Program-made: the position numbers and the translations under genes
Notes under the pieces: generated by a model
What the model was told of the DNA's origin: nothing
Seen by the model: the letters and a program-made list of their open reading frames with translations, nothing else
Database searches by the model: none
In this document: positions 36,594-44,997 of the stretch, piece after piece
How the letters are laid out: each line of letters starts with the position of its first letter
Position numbering within the stretch: the stretch's first letter is position 1
Assembly (NCBI RefSeq): GCF_030581005.1
Contig: NZ_JAUQSX010000022.1
Location: forward strand, 1 to 57,287
Reading direction: 5' to 3'
Length of the DNA stretch: 57,287 nt
DNA from: Hymenobacter mellowenesis
Lineage (GTDB): Bacteria > Bacteroidota > Bacteroidia > Cytophagales > Hymenobacteraceae

Positions 36594-37355
36594 CTATTTT
36601 GCCACCCAGATGTCCACCAACTGGCCGGTGCGAATGGTGGCATCGGGACCGGCCACGGGGCGCTGGCGTACCACGGTGCCGGCCGTCTGGCCTTGTTCAG
36701 CGGGCTGCTCAAACACTTCACCCTTCTGCAGGCCCTGGCCCACGAGCAAAGTAATGGCTTCATCCCCGGGCATATTGATGAGGTTGGGCACGGCAAACGT
36801 CTGGTTGCCCTGGCCGTCGCCCACCACCAAATCCACGGTGGCGCCCTTGGTGATGGGGGAGCCGGCTGCGATTTCCTTGCCGTTCACCAGCTGCTTTAGC
36901 ACCTGCCCCGTGGCCAGGTCGGGCACCAGCTGAATCTGGCCCACCACAAGGTCGTAGCTTTTCAGGATAAGTGTAGCCGCTTTGGAGGAGTTGCCGATGA
37001 GCTTGGGCATCTTGATGACGGGCGGGTTTTTCATGCTCACCTGCACGTAGATTTTGCGCCCTTCCTTCACCTTTTCGCCCGGCGCGGGGTCCTGCACCAG
37101 CACCGTGAAGGCCCGCACGCTGGGGTTGTAGCTGGAGTCATCCACGAAGTAGGCCAGGTTGCGCTCGTCGAGGTAGTTTTCCAAGTCGGCCACGTTCATG
37201 CCCGTCACCTTGGGCACGGTGATGGTTTCGCCGTGGTGCGTGCTCATGGGCAGGTACACGTAGAAAAAGCCCAGCACCAGCAGCACGCCCACAATGGCAA
37301 TGAGCACGAGGTGCTTCACGAGGTCAAGCGGGGAATTAGCAGAGAAAAACGACAT
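36594..37355 (-). CDS. PASTA-domain membrane protein
   Basis: 253 residues. One TM helix near the N-terminus (VLIAIVGVLLVLGFFYVYLP, about 17-36) is followed by three PASTA domains outside the cytoplasm: TITVPKVTGMNVADLENYLD (about 44-108), VIKMPKLIGNSSKAATLILK (about 113-180) and TFAVPNLINMPGDEAITLLV (about 187-253). PASTA domains bind peptidoglycan stem peptides or beta-lactams. There is no kinase domain, unlike PknB. It lies beside the double Ddl gene, which fits a cell-wall role. Confidence 0.93.
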   Translation of the reverse strand: MSFFSANSPLDLVKHLVLIAIVGVLLVLGFFYVYLPMSTHHGETITVPKVTGMNVADLENYLDERNLAYFVDDSSYNPSVRAFTVLVQDPAPGEKVKEGRKIYVQVSMKNPPVIKMPKLIGNSSKAATLILKSYDLVVGQIQLVPDLATGQVLKQLVNGKEIAAGSPITKGATVDLVVGDGQGNQTFAVPNLINMPGDEAITLLVGQGLQKGEVFEQPAEQGQTAGTVVRQRPVAGPDATIRTGQLVDIWVAK

Positions 37356-37390
37356 GCGGTAAACGTAGTGACAATGATTTTATCCCAAAG

Positions 37391-37482
37391 AACGTCATGC
37401 AGAGCGCAGCGAAGCATCTTTACCTCGGAAGTAAATAATTACTGCTGCGGTAAAGATGCTTCGCTGCGCTCTGCATGACGTT
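37391..37482. repeat. Family B palindrome, full element
   Basis: Arms AACGTCATGCAGAGCGCAGC (37391 onward) and GCTGCGCTCTGCATGACGTT (ending 37482), with inner GAAGCATCTTTACC pairing. It lies between the PASTA and Ddl genes. Confidence 0.9.
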
Positions 37483-37499
37483 CTCGGTAATACGACGGT

Positions 37500-40199
37500 T
37501 TAGCTGGCCGGAACGGCCCGCGCCACCCGCGCCTTGCCGAACTCCAGAATCCGGTCGATAAACTCGTAGGGCGTGTAGCCGGCCAGCGCCGTTTGGTGGA
37601 AAATACAGGTGGCTGGCGTCATGCCTGGCAGCGAGTTCACTTCGATAATGAGCACCTCCACTTCGCCCTCCTGGCGCACCCGCACGAAGGCATCGATGCG
37701 CGCATAGCCCTGAATATCGAGCACTTCGGCCACGCGGCGCAGCACGGCCTTCACCTCGTTCGAGATGCGCTGGCGCTCGGCGGGGTCTACGTCGTAGCGG
37801 GCCGGGGTGATATTCTGGCCTTCGCCAGCCAGGAATTTCTCTTCCAAACTCAGCACCTCGCCGGTGGCCAGGGCCTCGCTGGCCTCGAACACCTCAATGT
37901 CGAGCAGTCCGTCCTCATCGTAAGACGTGAGTAGGCCACCGGTTACTTCCAGGAAGTGGGCGGCGCCGTCGCGGCTGATGAGCGTTTCGACCAGGAAGGC
38001 ATCCTTACGCGGAAATTCTTCCTTGAAGCCCAGGTGTAGCACCTCGGCCGGACCTTCCAGCAATTCTTCTTCGGTGCGAAAAATGAGCTGGCTGAAGGCT
38101 TCCAACTCCGCGCGGTTCTTGATTTTCTTCACTGCCGACGAGCAGCCGTCGTCGGCGGGCTTGGCGATGAAGGGGTAGGGGAACTGCGTTTCGAGGCTGC
38201 GGTAGAAGCTTTCGGCGTCGGCCTGCCACTCCAGCTTGCTGGCCATGCGGTGCTCGGCCACGAGCAGGCCGGCTTCGCGCAGGCGCTTGTTCGTCTCGAA
38301 CTTGTTGATGGTGACGCTGCTGCTGGCCACGCCCGAGCCGTTGTAGGGCAGGTTGAAGCGTTCCAACTCCTGCTGCAAGGCGCCATCCTCGCCAGGGCGG
38401 CCGTGCAGGGCAATGAAGACTTCATCCGCCATCTGGGCTAATTCCTCGAATGAAATGCGGCGCGGCTGGGCCAGCGCCTGCCCGGCGTAGGTGCTGGTGA
38501 TGGTGCTGGCCTCGCGCCGGATGCGTTCCAGAATAGGATGCGGGGCTTCGCCAGCTTCGGCGTGCTCAATCTTCTCGCGGATGTCGTCGGCGTTGTCCTT
38601 CAGCATCACGTTCACGGGCAGCACGTAGAGCTTGTGCTCCTGGGCCGAGCCCGTGAGGAACACCGGCACCGGCGCGTACTTGGCCGAAGAGCTGAGCTTC
38701 TCGTAAATGTTGCGCCCGCTTTCCACCGAAATGTGCCGCTCCGAGGAGTAGCCGCCCATTATCACGGCCACGCGGATACGTTCGGTGGCCTCGTGCTGGC
38801 GGCCGGCCACGGCGGCGTCCAGCTTGTCGAGCAGCTGCGCCAGCTTCACGGGGCGCAGGCCGGCCCGGCGCCGGGCCGCCAGCGAGGTGCGGATGAGGTA
38901 GGTGAGGAATTGACTCGGATTCAGCCCGATTTCGGCCGCTTGGTGGAAGAAGAACGAAGCCGGCAGCATGCCCGACGTCGTGTTCGGGTCGTTCAAGAAC
39001 AACCGGCCGTCATGCCCTACAAAGCCATCGAGCCGCGCGTACACCTGGAAACCGAAGGTGCGAAACATCTCCTCGCACGCCTCCCGTATTTCCTGAATTT
39101 TCTCCTCCGGCAGGTCTATGGGCGTGATTTTACGGGCCAGGCCGGGCAGGTATTTTGAGCGGTAGTCGAACATCTCCTCGCCCTTCACAATCTCGGTGGG
39201 CGGCAGGGCCAGCGGCAGGCCGTTGGGGTCTTCCACCACAATGCAGCTGAATTCGCGGCCGGCCACGAAGCTTTCCACCAGCACCTGGGTTTCGCCGTCG
39301 ATGTTGGTCAGACGGACTTCCTCGGCCGTTTCCAGCGCCTCGGTCAGCGTGTAAAGCAGGGTTTCGGGGTGGTAGATGGGCGCGGTTTCATCGTTGATGA
39401 CAACCGGCAGGCCAATGCCTTCGCGGATGTCGGTCAGATGCTGCACCCAGGCAATGCGGTCCTGCTCGCCGAGGCGCTGCCAGTCGGCGCGGGTCACGGT
39501 TTTGCGGAACAGGCTTTTGTCGATGGCCGCCTCAAACTTGGCCAAATCGTCGGTTTTCAGGATGCTCACGCCGATGCTGCTGCCTTGGCGAGGGGCCTTC
39601 AGCACCAGCGGCAGGCCCAGCTCGCGCACCAGGTAAGCCAAGGTGGCGGCGTGGTCCGTGGTGTCCCATTCCTCAGCCTTGATAACGCGGAAATCGGGCG
39701 TGGGGCGGCCCAGCGCGTGCAGCAGGTTTTTCTGCGCGATTTTATCGATGCCGAAGGCCGACGGCAGAATGCCCGAGCCCGAATACGGAATGCCCAGCCA
39801 CTCCAGCAGGCCCTGAATGGCGCCGTCCTCGCCGCCCGGCCCGTGCAGGGCCAGAAAGGCAAAATCCATCAGCAGGGGCAGTTCCTGCGCTTTTATTTCG
39901 CGGCCCACTTTGGCAATGGCCTCGAACCGCTCGTCGTGGCTGAGCTCGCCCAGGCTTTCAATGTAGACCTGCAAATGGTGCAGCGAAGGCGGTTGCGAGC
40001 TCACCGGCGGGTAGAAATCCCGGATGGTGCCTTTATAGATGAATTGCCAGTCGAGCAGGATGAACTGCCCGAGGCTGTCCACGAAGATGGGCACGGGCTG
40101 AAATAGCGCCTTGTCCAGATTATCAAAGACGGTGCGGCCGCCCGCGAACGAAATTTCCCGCTCGCGCGAAGTGCCTCCGAAAAAAATGCCAATTTTCAT
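37500..40199 (-). CDS. ddl: Fused tandem D-alanine--D-alanine ligase (two ATP-grasp modules)
   Basis: 899 residues, against about 300-370 for an ordinary Ddl. Module 1 (1-450) has FFGGTSREREISFAGG, LHGPGGEDGAIQGLLEWLGI, LKAPRQGSSIGVS (intact serine loop) and FLNDPNTTSGMLPASFF, where the usual N-E-x-N metal motif has become N-D-P-N. Module 2 (475-899) has MGGYSSERHISVESG, ALHGRPGEDGALQQELERF, IAKPADDGCSSAVK (altered serine loop) and IIEVNSLPGMTPATCIF (intact metal motif). The reaction is D-Ala + D-Ala + ATP to D-Ala-D-Ala for peptidoglycan precursors. Neither module alone keeps every standard motif, so the division of labour is open. Confidence 0.9.
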   Translation of the reverse strand: MKIGIFFGGTSREREISFAGGRTVFDNLDKALFQPVPIFVDSLGQFILLDWQFIYKGTIRDFYPPVSSQPPSLHHLQVYIESLGELSHDERFEAIAKVGREIKAQELPLLMDFAFLALHGPGGEDGAIQGLLEWLGIPYSGSGILPSAFGIDKIAQKNLLHALGRPTPDFRVIKAEEWDTTDHAATLAYLVRELGLPLVLKAPRQGSSIGVSILKTDDLAKFEAAIDKSLFRKTVTRADWQRLGEQDRIAWVQHLTDIREGIGLPVVINDETAPIYHPETLLYTLTEALETAEEVRLTNIDGETQVLVESFVAGREFSCIVVEDPNGLPLALPPTEIVKGEEMFDYRSKYLPGLARKITPIDLPEEKIQEIREACEEMFRTFGFQVYARLDGFVGHDGRLFLNDPNTTSGMLPASFFFHQAAEIGLNPSQFLTYLIRTSLAARRRAGLRPVKLAQLLDKLDAAVAGRQHEATERIRVAVIMGGYSSERHISVESGRNIYEKLSSSAKYAPVPVFLTGSAQEHKLYVLPVNVMLKDNADDIREKIEHAEAGEAPHPILERIRREASTITSTYAGQALAQPRRISFEELAQMADEVFIALHGRPGEDGALQQELERFNLPYNGSGVASSSVTINKFETNKRLREAGLLVAEHRMASKLEWQADAESFYRSLETQFPYPFIAKPADDGCSSAVKKIKNRAELEAFSQLIFRTEEELLEGPAEVLHLGFKEEFPRKDAFLVETLISRDGAAHFLEVTGGLLTSYDEDGLLDIEVFEASEALATGEVLSLEEKFLAGEGQNITPARYDVDPAERQRISNEVKAVLRRVAEVLDIQGYARIDAFVRVRQEGEVEVLIIEVNSLPGMTPATCIFHQTALAGYTPYEFIDRILEFGKARVARAVPAS

Positions 40200-40222
40200 A
40201 AGTGTCGCAAAGGTAAGAAGCC

Positions 40223-40283
40223 GTAGCGCGGACTTTCAGTCCGCGAACGAACAACCGACGCGCGGATTAAAAGTCCGCGCTAC
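40223..40283. repeat. Family A palindrome, short variant overlapping the cutC stop
   Basis: GTAGCGCGGACTTTCAGTCC begins at 40223 and the inverted arm AAAAGTCCGCGCTAC ends at 40283. The last bases (CTA at 40280-40282) encode the TAG stop of the minus-strand cutC gene. Confidence 0.85.
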
Positions 40284-40984
40284 AGCAACGCCACCAGCTC
40301 GGCCACCAAAGCGGCATCTGTTTCAAATTGTTCCGTCTGGAACAGCCCGTCGGCCGGGTTGGCAGGTACTTGGCGCTTGGCGCTGGTGTGAAACTCCTGA
40401 GCGCCCGTGTGGCGGGCCAGCTCCTGAATATTAGCCGCCGAAACCCCTGCGCCCGGCATGATACTGATGCGCCCGGCCGCTTGCGTCACCAGCGCCGCCA
40501 GCCGCGCCTGGCCCGCCGCGGCCGTGGTCTGCCCGCCCGAAGTGAGCACGCGCTGGCAGCCTATTTTGATGATTTCCTCCAAGGCTTCGGCTTGGTTGCG
40601 GCAGGAATCGAAGGCGCGGTGAAAGGTGATTTGCATAGTGCCGGCCCGCTGGATGAGGGCCTGGCAGGCGTCAATATCCACGCGCCCGGCCGCATCCAGC
40701 GCCCCCAGCACCACCCCGGCGGCACCCAACTCACGGCATACCTCTATGTCGGCCCGCATGATGGCCAACTCATCGTCGTTGTAACCGAAGCCACCCGGCC
40801 GGGGCCGAATCAGCACGAACACCGGGATGCTGAGTTGCGCCAGCGTCTCCCGAATCAGGCCGTAGGACGGCGTGATGCCGCCTTGCTCCAGGTTCTGGCA
40901 CAGCTCGATGCGGTGCGCGCCACCCGCCTGCGCCGCCAACGCAGAGGGGAGGGAGGCCGCGCAGATTTCGAGGGTGAGGGGCAT
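40280..40984 (-). CDS. cutC: CutC family protein
   Basis: 234 residues, normal length. Motifs: LEICAASLPSALAAQAGGAH RIELCQNLEQGG (family start), PVFVLIRPRPGGFGYNDDEL, AAGVVLGALD, ITFHRAFDSC, and RVLTSGGQTTAAAGQARLAA, followed by IMPGAGVSAANIQEL and EFHTSAK. The fold is a TIM barrel. The family was named for copper homeostasis in E. coli, but its biochemical role is unsettled. It sits upstream of the ddl gene on the same strand, separated by a palindrome. The stop codon lies inside that repeat. Confidence 0.95.
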   Translation of the reverse strand: MPLTLEICAASLPSALAAQAGGAHRIELCQNLEQGGITPSYGLIRETLAQLSIPVFVLIRPRPGGFGYNDDELAIMRADIEVCRELGAAGVVLGALDAAGRVDIDACQALIQRAGTMQITFHRAFDSCRNQAEALEEIIKIGCQRVLTSGGQTTAAAGQARLAALVTQAAGRISIMPGAGVSAANIQELARHTGAQEFHTSAKRQVPANPADGLFQTEQFETDAALVAELVALL

Positions 40985-41014
40985 TGGCTAGTTGATACTG
41001 GGGGCGTTTTGGTA

Positions 41015-41112
41015 ATCGGCTGTCATCCTGAGCGGAGCGAAGGACCTTATCACGTCGAACGACTTGTGCTGGCTGGATAAGGTCCTTCGCTCCGCTCAGG
41101 ATGACAGCCGAT
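41015..41112. repeat. Family B palindrome, GTCATCCTGAGCG variant
   Basis: Arms ATCGGCTGTCATCCTGAGCG (41015 onward) and CGCTCAGGATGACAGCCGAT (ending 41112), with inner GAGCGAAGGACCTTATC pairing. It lies between cutC and the asparaginase. Confidence 0.9.
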
Positions 41113-41122
41113 TGTTCAATAC

Positions 41123-42139
41123 TTACTTCAGCAAAAACTCGCTGTCGCGTAGCACCGGCGTATCGGTGGTGCTCACAGTGAAATTGAAGCCTTTTTGTAG
41201 GGCGTACGCGCCCGTCTGACCGGTTTTGCTGATGGCGATAAAGGCCACTTGAATGTCTTTGGCCTTGGCGCCTTTGATGGCGGCAATGCGCTCAATGGCC
41301 TCCTTGCAGGCCTGTTGCGGGGTGCGCCCTTGGCGCATCAGCTCCACGATGAGGTGGGCACCGGCGATGCGCACCACGTCCTCGCCCTGGCCGGTAGCGG
41401 CGGCGGCGCCCACGGCCGGGTCCACGAACAGGCCGGAGCCGATGAGGGGCGAGTCGCCCACACGGCCGCGCATTTTGAAGGCCATGCCGCTGGTGGTGCA
41501 GCTGCCGCTGAGGCGGCCTTGCGCATCCAGGGCCAGCATGGCAATGGTGTCGTGGTTCTGGGGGCCGCCCACCGGGCCGGTGGGGCGGCTTTTCGAGTTT
41601 TCGATGTTGACTACGGGCTGGTACTTACTGGTTTTCAGCCACTCCGCGTAGGCCTTTTTCGCGTCGGCACTTAGCTGCTGGGGCTCCAGTGGGAAGCCCT
41701 GGGATACGGCAAACTGCTGGGCGCCTTCGCCCACCAGCAGCACGTGCGGGGTGCGCTCCATCACGCGGCGGGCCACGCTGATGGGGTGCTTGATGCGCTC
41801 AAGCCCGGCCACGCCGCCGCAGTTGAACTTCTCGTCCATGATGCAGGCGTCGAGCGTCACAATGCCGTCGCGGTCGGGGTTGCCGCCCAGGCCCACGCAG
41901 CAGCCCTGTTCCGACTCGGTTACCATCACGCCGGCCTCCACGGCGTCGAGGGCGTAGCCGCCGGGGCCGATGACTTTCCAGGCGCCCTTGTTGGCGTTCA
42001 CGCCCGCATCCCAGGTAGAAATGACGACCGGCTTGCCGGCCACCGGGGCGGCGGGCAGTGCCACGGCCGCCAGGGGCGAAGCGGCCAAGCCGGCCAAGCC
42101 AGCGGCGGAGGATTGCAGGAATTTGCGGCGGGTGGGCAT
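41123..42139 (-). CDS. Exported N4-(beta-N-acetylglucosaminyl)-L-asparaginase (glycosylasparaginase)
   Basis: 338 residues. The N-terminus MPTRRKFLQSSAAGLAGLAA is a twin-arginine signal. Family motifs: STWDAGVNANKGAWKVIGPG GYALDAVEAG, GGNPDRDGIVTLDACIMD, VGEGAQQFA, and GPQNHDTIAMLALD, where autoproteolysis between Asp197 and Thr198 would free the catalytic Thr. MRGRVGDSPLIGSGLFVD follows in the beta subunit. The enzyme splits GlcNAc-Asn linkages of glycopeptides, releasing aspartate and the glycosylamine. It diverges from a BadF-type sugar kinase (42352-43206) that could use released GlcNAc (inference). Confidence 0.93.
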   Translation of the reverse strand: MPTRRKFLQSSAAGLAGLAASPLAAVALPAAPVAGKPVVISTWDAGVNANKGAWKVIGPGGYALDAVEAGVMVTESEQGCCVGLGGNPDRDGIVTLDACIMDEKFNCGGVAGLERIKHPISVARRVMERTPHVLLVGEGAQQFAVSQGFPLEPQQLSADAKKAYAEWLKTSKYQPVVNIENSKSRPTGPVGGPQNHDTIAMLALDAQGRLSGSCTTSGMAFKMRGRVGDSPLIGSGLFVDPAVGAAAATGQGEDVVRIAGAHLIVELMRQGRTPQQACKEAIERIAAIKGAKAKDIQVAFIAISKTGQTGAYALQKGFNFTVSTTDTPVLRDSEFLLK

Positions 42140-42174
42140 AACGGAGAAGCGGAATGTGGTGGGTGGGCTAAAAA

Positions 42175-42274
42175 GACGTCATGCCGAGCGTAGCCGAGGC
42201 ATCTCGCGTGCCGAAGTAATAAATGGCATCACAACGAAGCGAGCGAGATGCCTCGGCTACGCTCGGCATGACGG
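42175..42274. repeat. Family B palindrome between divergent genes
   Basis: Arms GACGTCATGCCGAGCGTAGC (42175 onward) and GCTACGCTCGGCATGACG (ending 42273), with inner CGAGGCATCTCG pairing. It occupies most of the gap between the divergent asparaginase and kinase genes. Confidence 0.9.
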
Positions 42275-42337
42275 TCAAGTGTCGTTTCCCCTATATTACC
42301 AAGTGGCGAAATATACGGCCGGCTGCCAACTCCCGCG

Positions 42338-42345
42338 TACTTTCG
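42338..42345 (+). promoter_or_regulatory. -7 box TACTTTCG of the sugar kinase, nearly leaderless
   Basis: TACTTTCG ends only six bases before ATG 42352. If transcription starts about 4-7 bases after the box, the mRNA has almost no leader. Confidence 0.5.
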
Positions 42346-42351
42346 CAGCCT

Positions 42352-43206
42352 ATGATACTCATTGCCGATGGTGGGTCCACCACCTGCAGCTGGGCCTTGC
42401 TGGCCGGCGGCCCCCCCCAGTATTTCAACACCGAGGGCTACAATCCCTATTTCTGGGACACGCCGGGCATTGCCGCGTCGCTGGTGCGCAGCGTGCCGGT
42501 CGATGTGCATCAGGCGCCCATCCGTGCCATTCATTACTACGGCTCGGGCGTGCTCTCGCCGGTCAAAGCCGAGGTAGTGGCCGGGGCCCTGCGACAGGTG
42601 TGGCCCCAGGCCGGGGAGGTGTCAGTGGCCGAGGATTTGCTGGCGGCGGCCCGCGCCCTGCTGGGGCGGGAGGCGGGTTTTGCGGCCATTCTGGGCACGG
42701 GCACTAACTCGTGTTTGTATGATGGCCAGCGCATTACGCAGGTGATTGAGTCGTTGGGCTACTCGCTGGGCGACGAGGGCTCGGGCACGTCCATTGGCCG
42801 GCAGGTGCTGCGCGACTACCTGCGCGGCCGGATGCCCGCGGCGCTGGCGGCGAAATTGAAAGCCGACTACCAGCTTGGCGAGGTGAGCGAGGTGCTCGAC
42901 CGCCTCTACAACCACGCGCTGCCCAACCGCTTCCTGGCCGGCTTTGCCCGGTTTGCGGGCGAACATTCCCACGAGCCCTACTGCCAGGAAATTGTTACCC
43001 GCTCCTTCGAGGCTCTTTTTGAGCAAATTGTGACGCATTACCCCGATTATCAGCGCCATGCTTTCAACTGCGTGGGCTCGGTGGGGTACTACTTTCGCGA
43101 CGCGCTGGCCGCCGTGGCGCAGCGTCACGGCATGGCCGTGGGCCAGATGCTTCGCGAGCCGATTGAAGCGCTGGTGCGCTACCACGAAGTTGCCGCCCGG
43201 CCATAG
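42352..43206 (+). CDS. BadF/BadG/BcrA/BcrD-type ATPase, probable N-acetylglucosamine kinase
   Basis: 284 residues from ATG 42352 (MILIADGGSTTCSWALL, phosphate-1 loop). The upstream frame reads through the family B repeat. Other motifs: GFAAILGTGTNSCLYDG (phosphate-2), SLGYSLGDEGSGTSIGRQVL (sugar-kinase type), and FNCVGSVGYYFRDAL (adenosine loop). The ASKHA fold and length fit N-acetylglucosamine kinases of Bacteroidota rather than the larger dehydratase activators. It would phosphorylate an amino sugar in the cytosol. The divergent neighbour releases GlcNAc-containing products, consistent with salvage. Confidence 0.88.
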   Translation: MILIADGGSTTCSWALLAGGPPQYFNTEGYNPYFWDTPGIAASLVRSVPVDVHQAPIRAIHYYGSGVLSPVKAEVVAGALRQVWPQAGEVSVAEDLLAAARALLGREAGFAAILGTGTNSCLYDGQRITQVIESLGYSLGDEGSGTSIGRQVLRDYLRGRMPAALAAKLKADYQLGEVSEVLDRLYNHALPNRFLAGFARFAGEHSHEPYCQEIVTRSFEALFEQIVTHYPDYQRHAFNCVGSVGYYFRDALAAVAQRHGMAVGQMLREPIEALVRYHEVAARP

Positions 43207-43252
43207 AGCCGCGAAACAGAGCGCCTCTGCAACGCGCCAACGCGGAAATCCA

Positions 43253-43260
43253 CACTTTTG
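43253..43260 (+). promoter_or_regulatory. -7 box CACTTTTG of pgk
   Basis: CACTTTTG has one mismatch to TAnnTTTG and lies 43 bases before the pgk ATG. Confidence 0.4.
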
Positions 43261-43303
43261 CATCCCTGACCAATCACTCTCACACTCCGTTTCACTTTCT
43301 CTT

Positions 43304-44494
43304 ATGAACACCCTCGATTCCTATAATTTCGCCGGCAAGCACGCCGTGATGCGCGTCGATTTCAATGTGCCGCTCGACAAGGACCTGCAGATAACCGACG
43401 ACACGCGCATTCGCATGGCCACCCGCTCGGTGATGAAAATTCTGAACGACGGCGGCTCGGTGGTGCTGCTCTCGCACCTGGGCCGGCCCAAGGGCGGCTA
43501 CGAGAAGAAGTTTTCGCTCGAAAGCCTCGTGGCGCGCCTCTCGCAGGAGTATGGCCGCGAGGTGCAGTTCGGCGGCGACGTGCTGGGGGAGGAGGCCGCG
43601 CAAAAAGCGGCGGCCCTGCAGCCCGGCCAGGTGCTGCTGCTCGACAACGTGCGCTTCTATAAGGAAGAAGAAGCCGGCGATAAGGACTTTGCCGCCAAGC
43701 TGGCCAAGCTGGGCAACGTGTACGTGAACGATGCCTTCGGCACTGCGCACCGCGCCCACGCCTCTACGGCCGTGATGGCCAACTCGTTTGCGCCCGAGGA
43801 CCGGGTGGGCGGCTACCTGCTGCAATCCGAAATCGATAACGCCAAAAAGGTGCTGGAGCAGGCCGAGCGGCCCTTCACGGCCATCATGGGCGGCGCCAAG
43901 ATTTCCGACAAGATTCTCATCATCGAAAAGCTGCTCGATAAGGTGGACAACCTGCTCATCGGCGGCGGCATGGCCTACACCTTCGCGGTGGCCGAGGGCG
44001 GCAAGGTGGGCAGCTCCCTGCTCGAAGCCGACAAGGTGGACCTGGCCCGCGAGCTGATTCAGAAAGCCAAAGACAAGGGCGTGAACCTGCTGCTGCCCAC
44101 CGATTCGCTTATCGCCAACAAGTTCGCTAACGACGCCGAAACCAAAACCGCTCCCAATCACGACATCCCCGACGGCTGGATGGGCCTCGACCTGGGCCCG
44201 GAAAGCCGCAAAGCCTTCGCCGACGTCATTCGCCAAAGCAAAACCATCCTCTGGAACGGCCCCATGGGCGTGTTCGAAATGCCCAACTTTGCCAAAGGCA
44301 CCGAAGACGTGGCCCGCGCCATTGCCGACGCCACGGCGGCCGGCGCCTACTCCCTCATCGGCGGCGGCGACTCGGCCGCGGCCGTGCAGCAGCTGGGCTT
44401 CGGCGAGCAGGTGAGCTACATCTCGACGGGCGGCGGCGCCCTGCTCGAGTACATGGAAGGCAAGGAGCTGCCCGGCGTGACGGCCCTAGGCTAG
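43304..44494 (+). CDS. pgk: Phosphoglycerate kinase
   Basis: 396 residues from ATG 43304 (MNTLDSYNFAGKHAVMRVDF NVPLD); the upstream frame belongs to the kinase gene in another phase. Motifs: MRVDFNVP, SHLGRPKG, LLLDNVRFYKEEE, NVYVNDAFGTAHRAHAST, IMGGAKISDKILIIEKLL, LLIGGGMAYTF, WNGPMGVFE and SLIGGGDSAAAV, followed by YISTGGGALLEYMEGKELPG. It catalyses 1,3-bisphosphoglycerate + ADP to 3-phosphoglycerate + ATP in glycolysis. It stands as its own unit with a terminator 17 bases downstream. Confidence 0.99.
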   Translation: MNTLDSYNFAGKHAVMRVDFNVPLDKDLQITDDTRIRMATRSVMKILNDGGSVVLLSHLGRPKGGYEKKFSLESLVARLSQEYGREVQFGGDVLGEEAAQKAAALQPGQVLLLDNVRFYKEEEAGDKDFAAKLAKLGNVYVNDAFGTAHRAHASTAVMANSFAPEDRVGGYLLQSEIDNAKKVLEQAERPFTAIMGGAKISDKILIIEKLLDKVDNLLIGGGMAYTFAVAEGGKVGSSLLEADKVDLARELIQKAKDKGVNLLLPTDSLIANKFANDAETKTAPNHDIPDGWMGLDLGPESRKAFADVIRQSKTILWNGPMGVFEMPNFAKGTEDVARAIADATAAGAYSLIGGGDSAAAVQQLGFGEQVSYISTGGGALLEYMEGKELPGVTALG

Positions 44495-44510
44495 ACTGCC
44501 CCATTAGTTG

Positions 44511-44548
44511 CAAAAAGCCCCGGCCGTGTAAACGGCCGGGGCTTTTTG
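44511..44548. terminator. Terminator between pgk and the convergent small gene
   Basis: AAAAAGCCCCGGCCGT / ACGGCCGGGGCTTTTT with a short GTAA loop, and T-runs on both strands. Confidence 0.92.
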
Positions 44549-44564
44549 CTGAAATTAACAGTGG

Positions 44565-44915
44565 TTACTTCGACTCCTTTTCCAGCAATTGAAGCAGCTC
44601 ATCAGCGGCCTTCTCGATGTCGGAATAGCCTTGCTGGGCGGCGCGTTCCTTGACGGCAATCAGACCGTCGCGGTGCACGGTTTTGAAGTCGCCGTAGGGA
44701 AATTTGTAGCGGCCTTTGGTGTCTTCGCCCTTGCTTTTGTCGAGGCCGAGGTGCCAGTTGGCGTATTCCTCCATTTCGTGCTTTTTGAGGAAGGTATTTT
44801 CCTCGTTGGTATCGGGGTTGTGCTGGCCCCAATGGCCCTGGTCGTTCTTGAGTTTGCCGTCCTGAATGAGGCGCCGGGCGTAGGCCACGGCCTGGGGGTT
44901 GAGGGAAACGCTCAT
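44565..44915 (-). CDS. Conserved small hypothetical protein
   Basis: 116 residues from ATG 44915 (MSVSLNPQAVAYARRLIQDG); the extension to 44966 is unlikely. It is hydrophilic, without signal or TM, with a central HNPDTNEENTFLKKHEMEEY and GRYKFPYGDFKTVHRDGL and a C-terminal helix. I recall such proteins as conserved but uncharacterised in Cytophagales. No function is proposed. It is convergent with pgk. Confidence 0.75.
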   Translation of the reverse strand: MSVSLNPQAVAYARRLIQDGKLKNDQGHWGQHNPDTNEENTFLKKHEMEEYANWHLGLDKSKGEDTKGRYKFPYGDFKTVHRDGLIAVKERAAQQGYSDIEKAADELLQLLEKESK

Positions 44916-44997
44916 GGCTGAAAATCGGGAAGAAAGGTGGCTGAATGGCCTTCCTACGCGCCTCAACAGGTCGGGTTTCCAGTGTCCAGCTTCGGGT

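Noticed and set aside
41030..41080. Peptides such as CHPERSEGP from open frames
   Set aside because: These are translations of the family B palindromes, not proteins.
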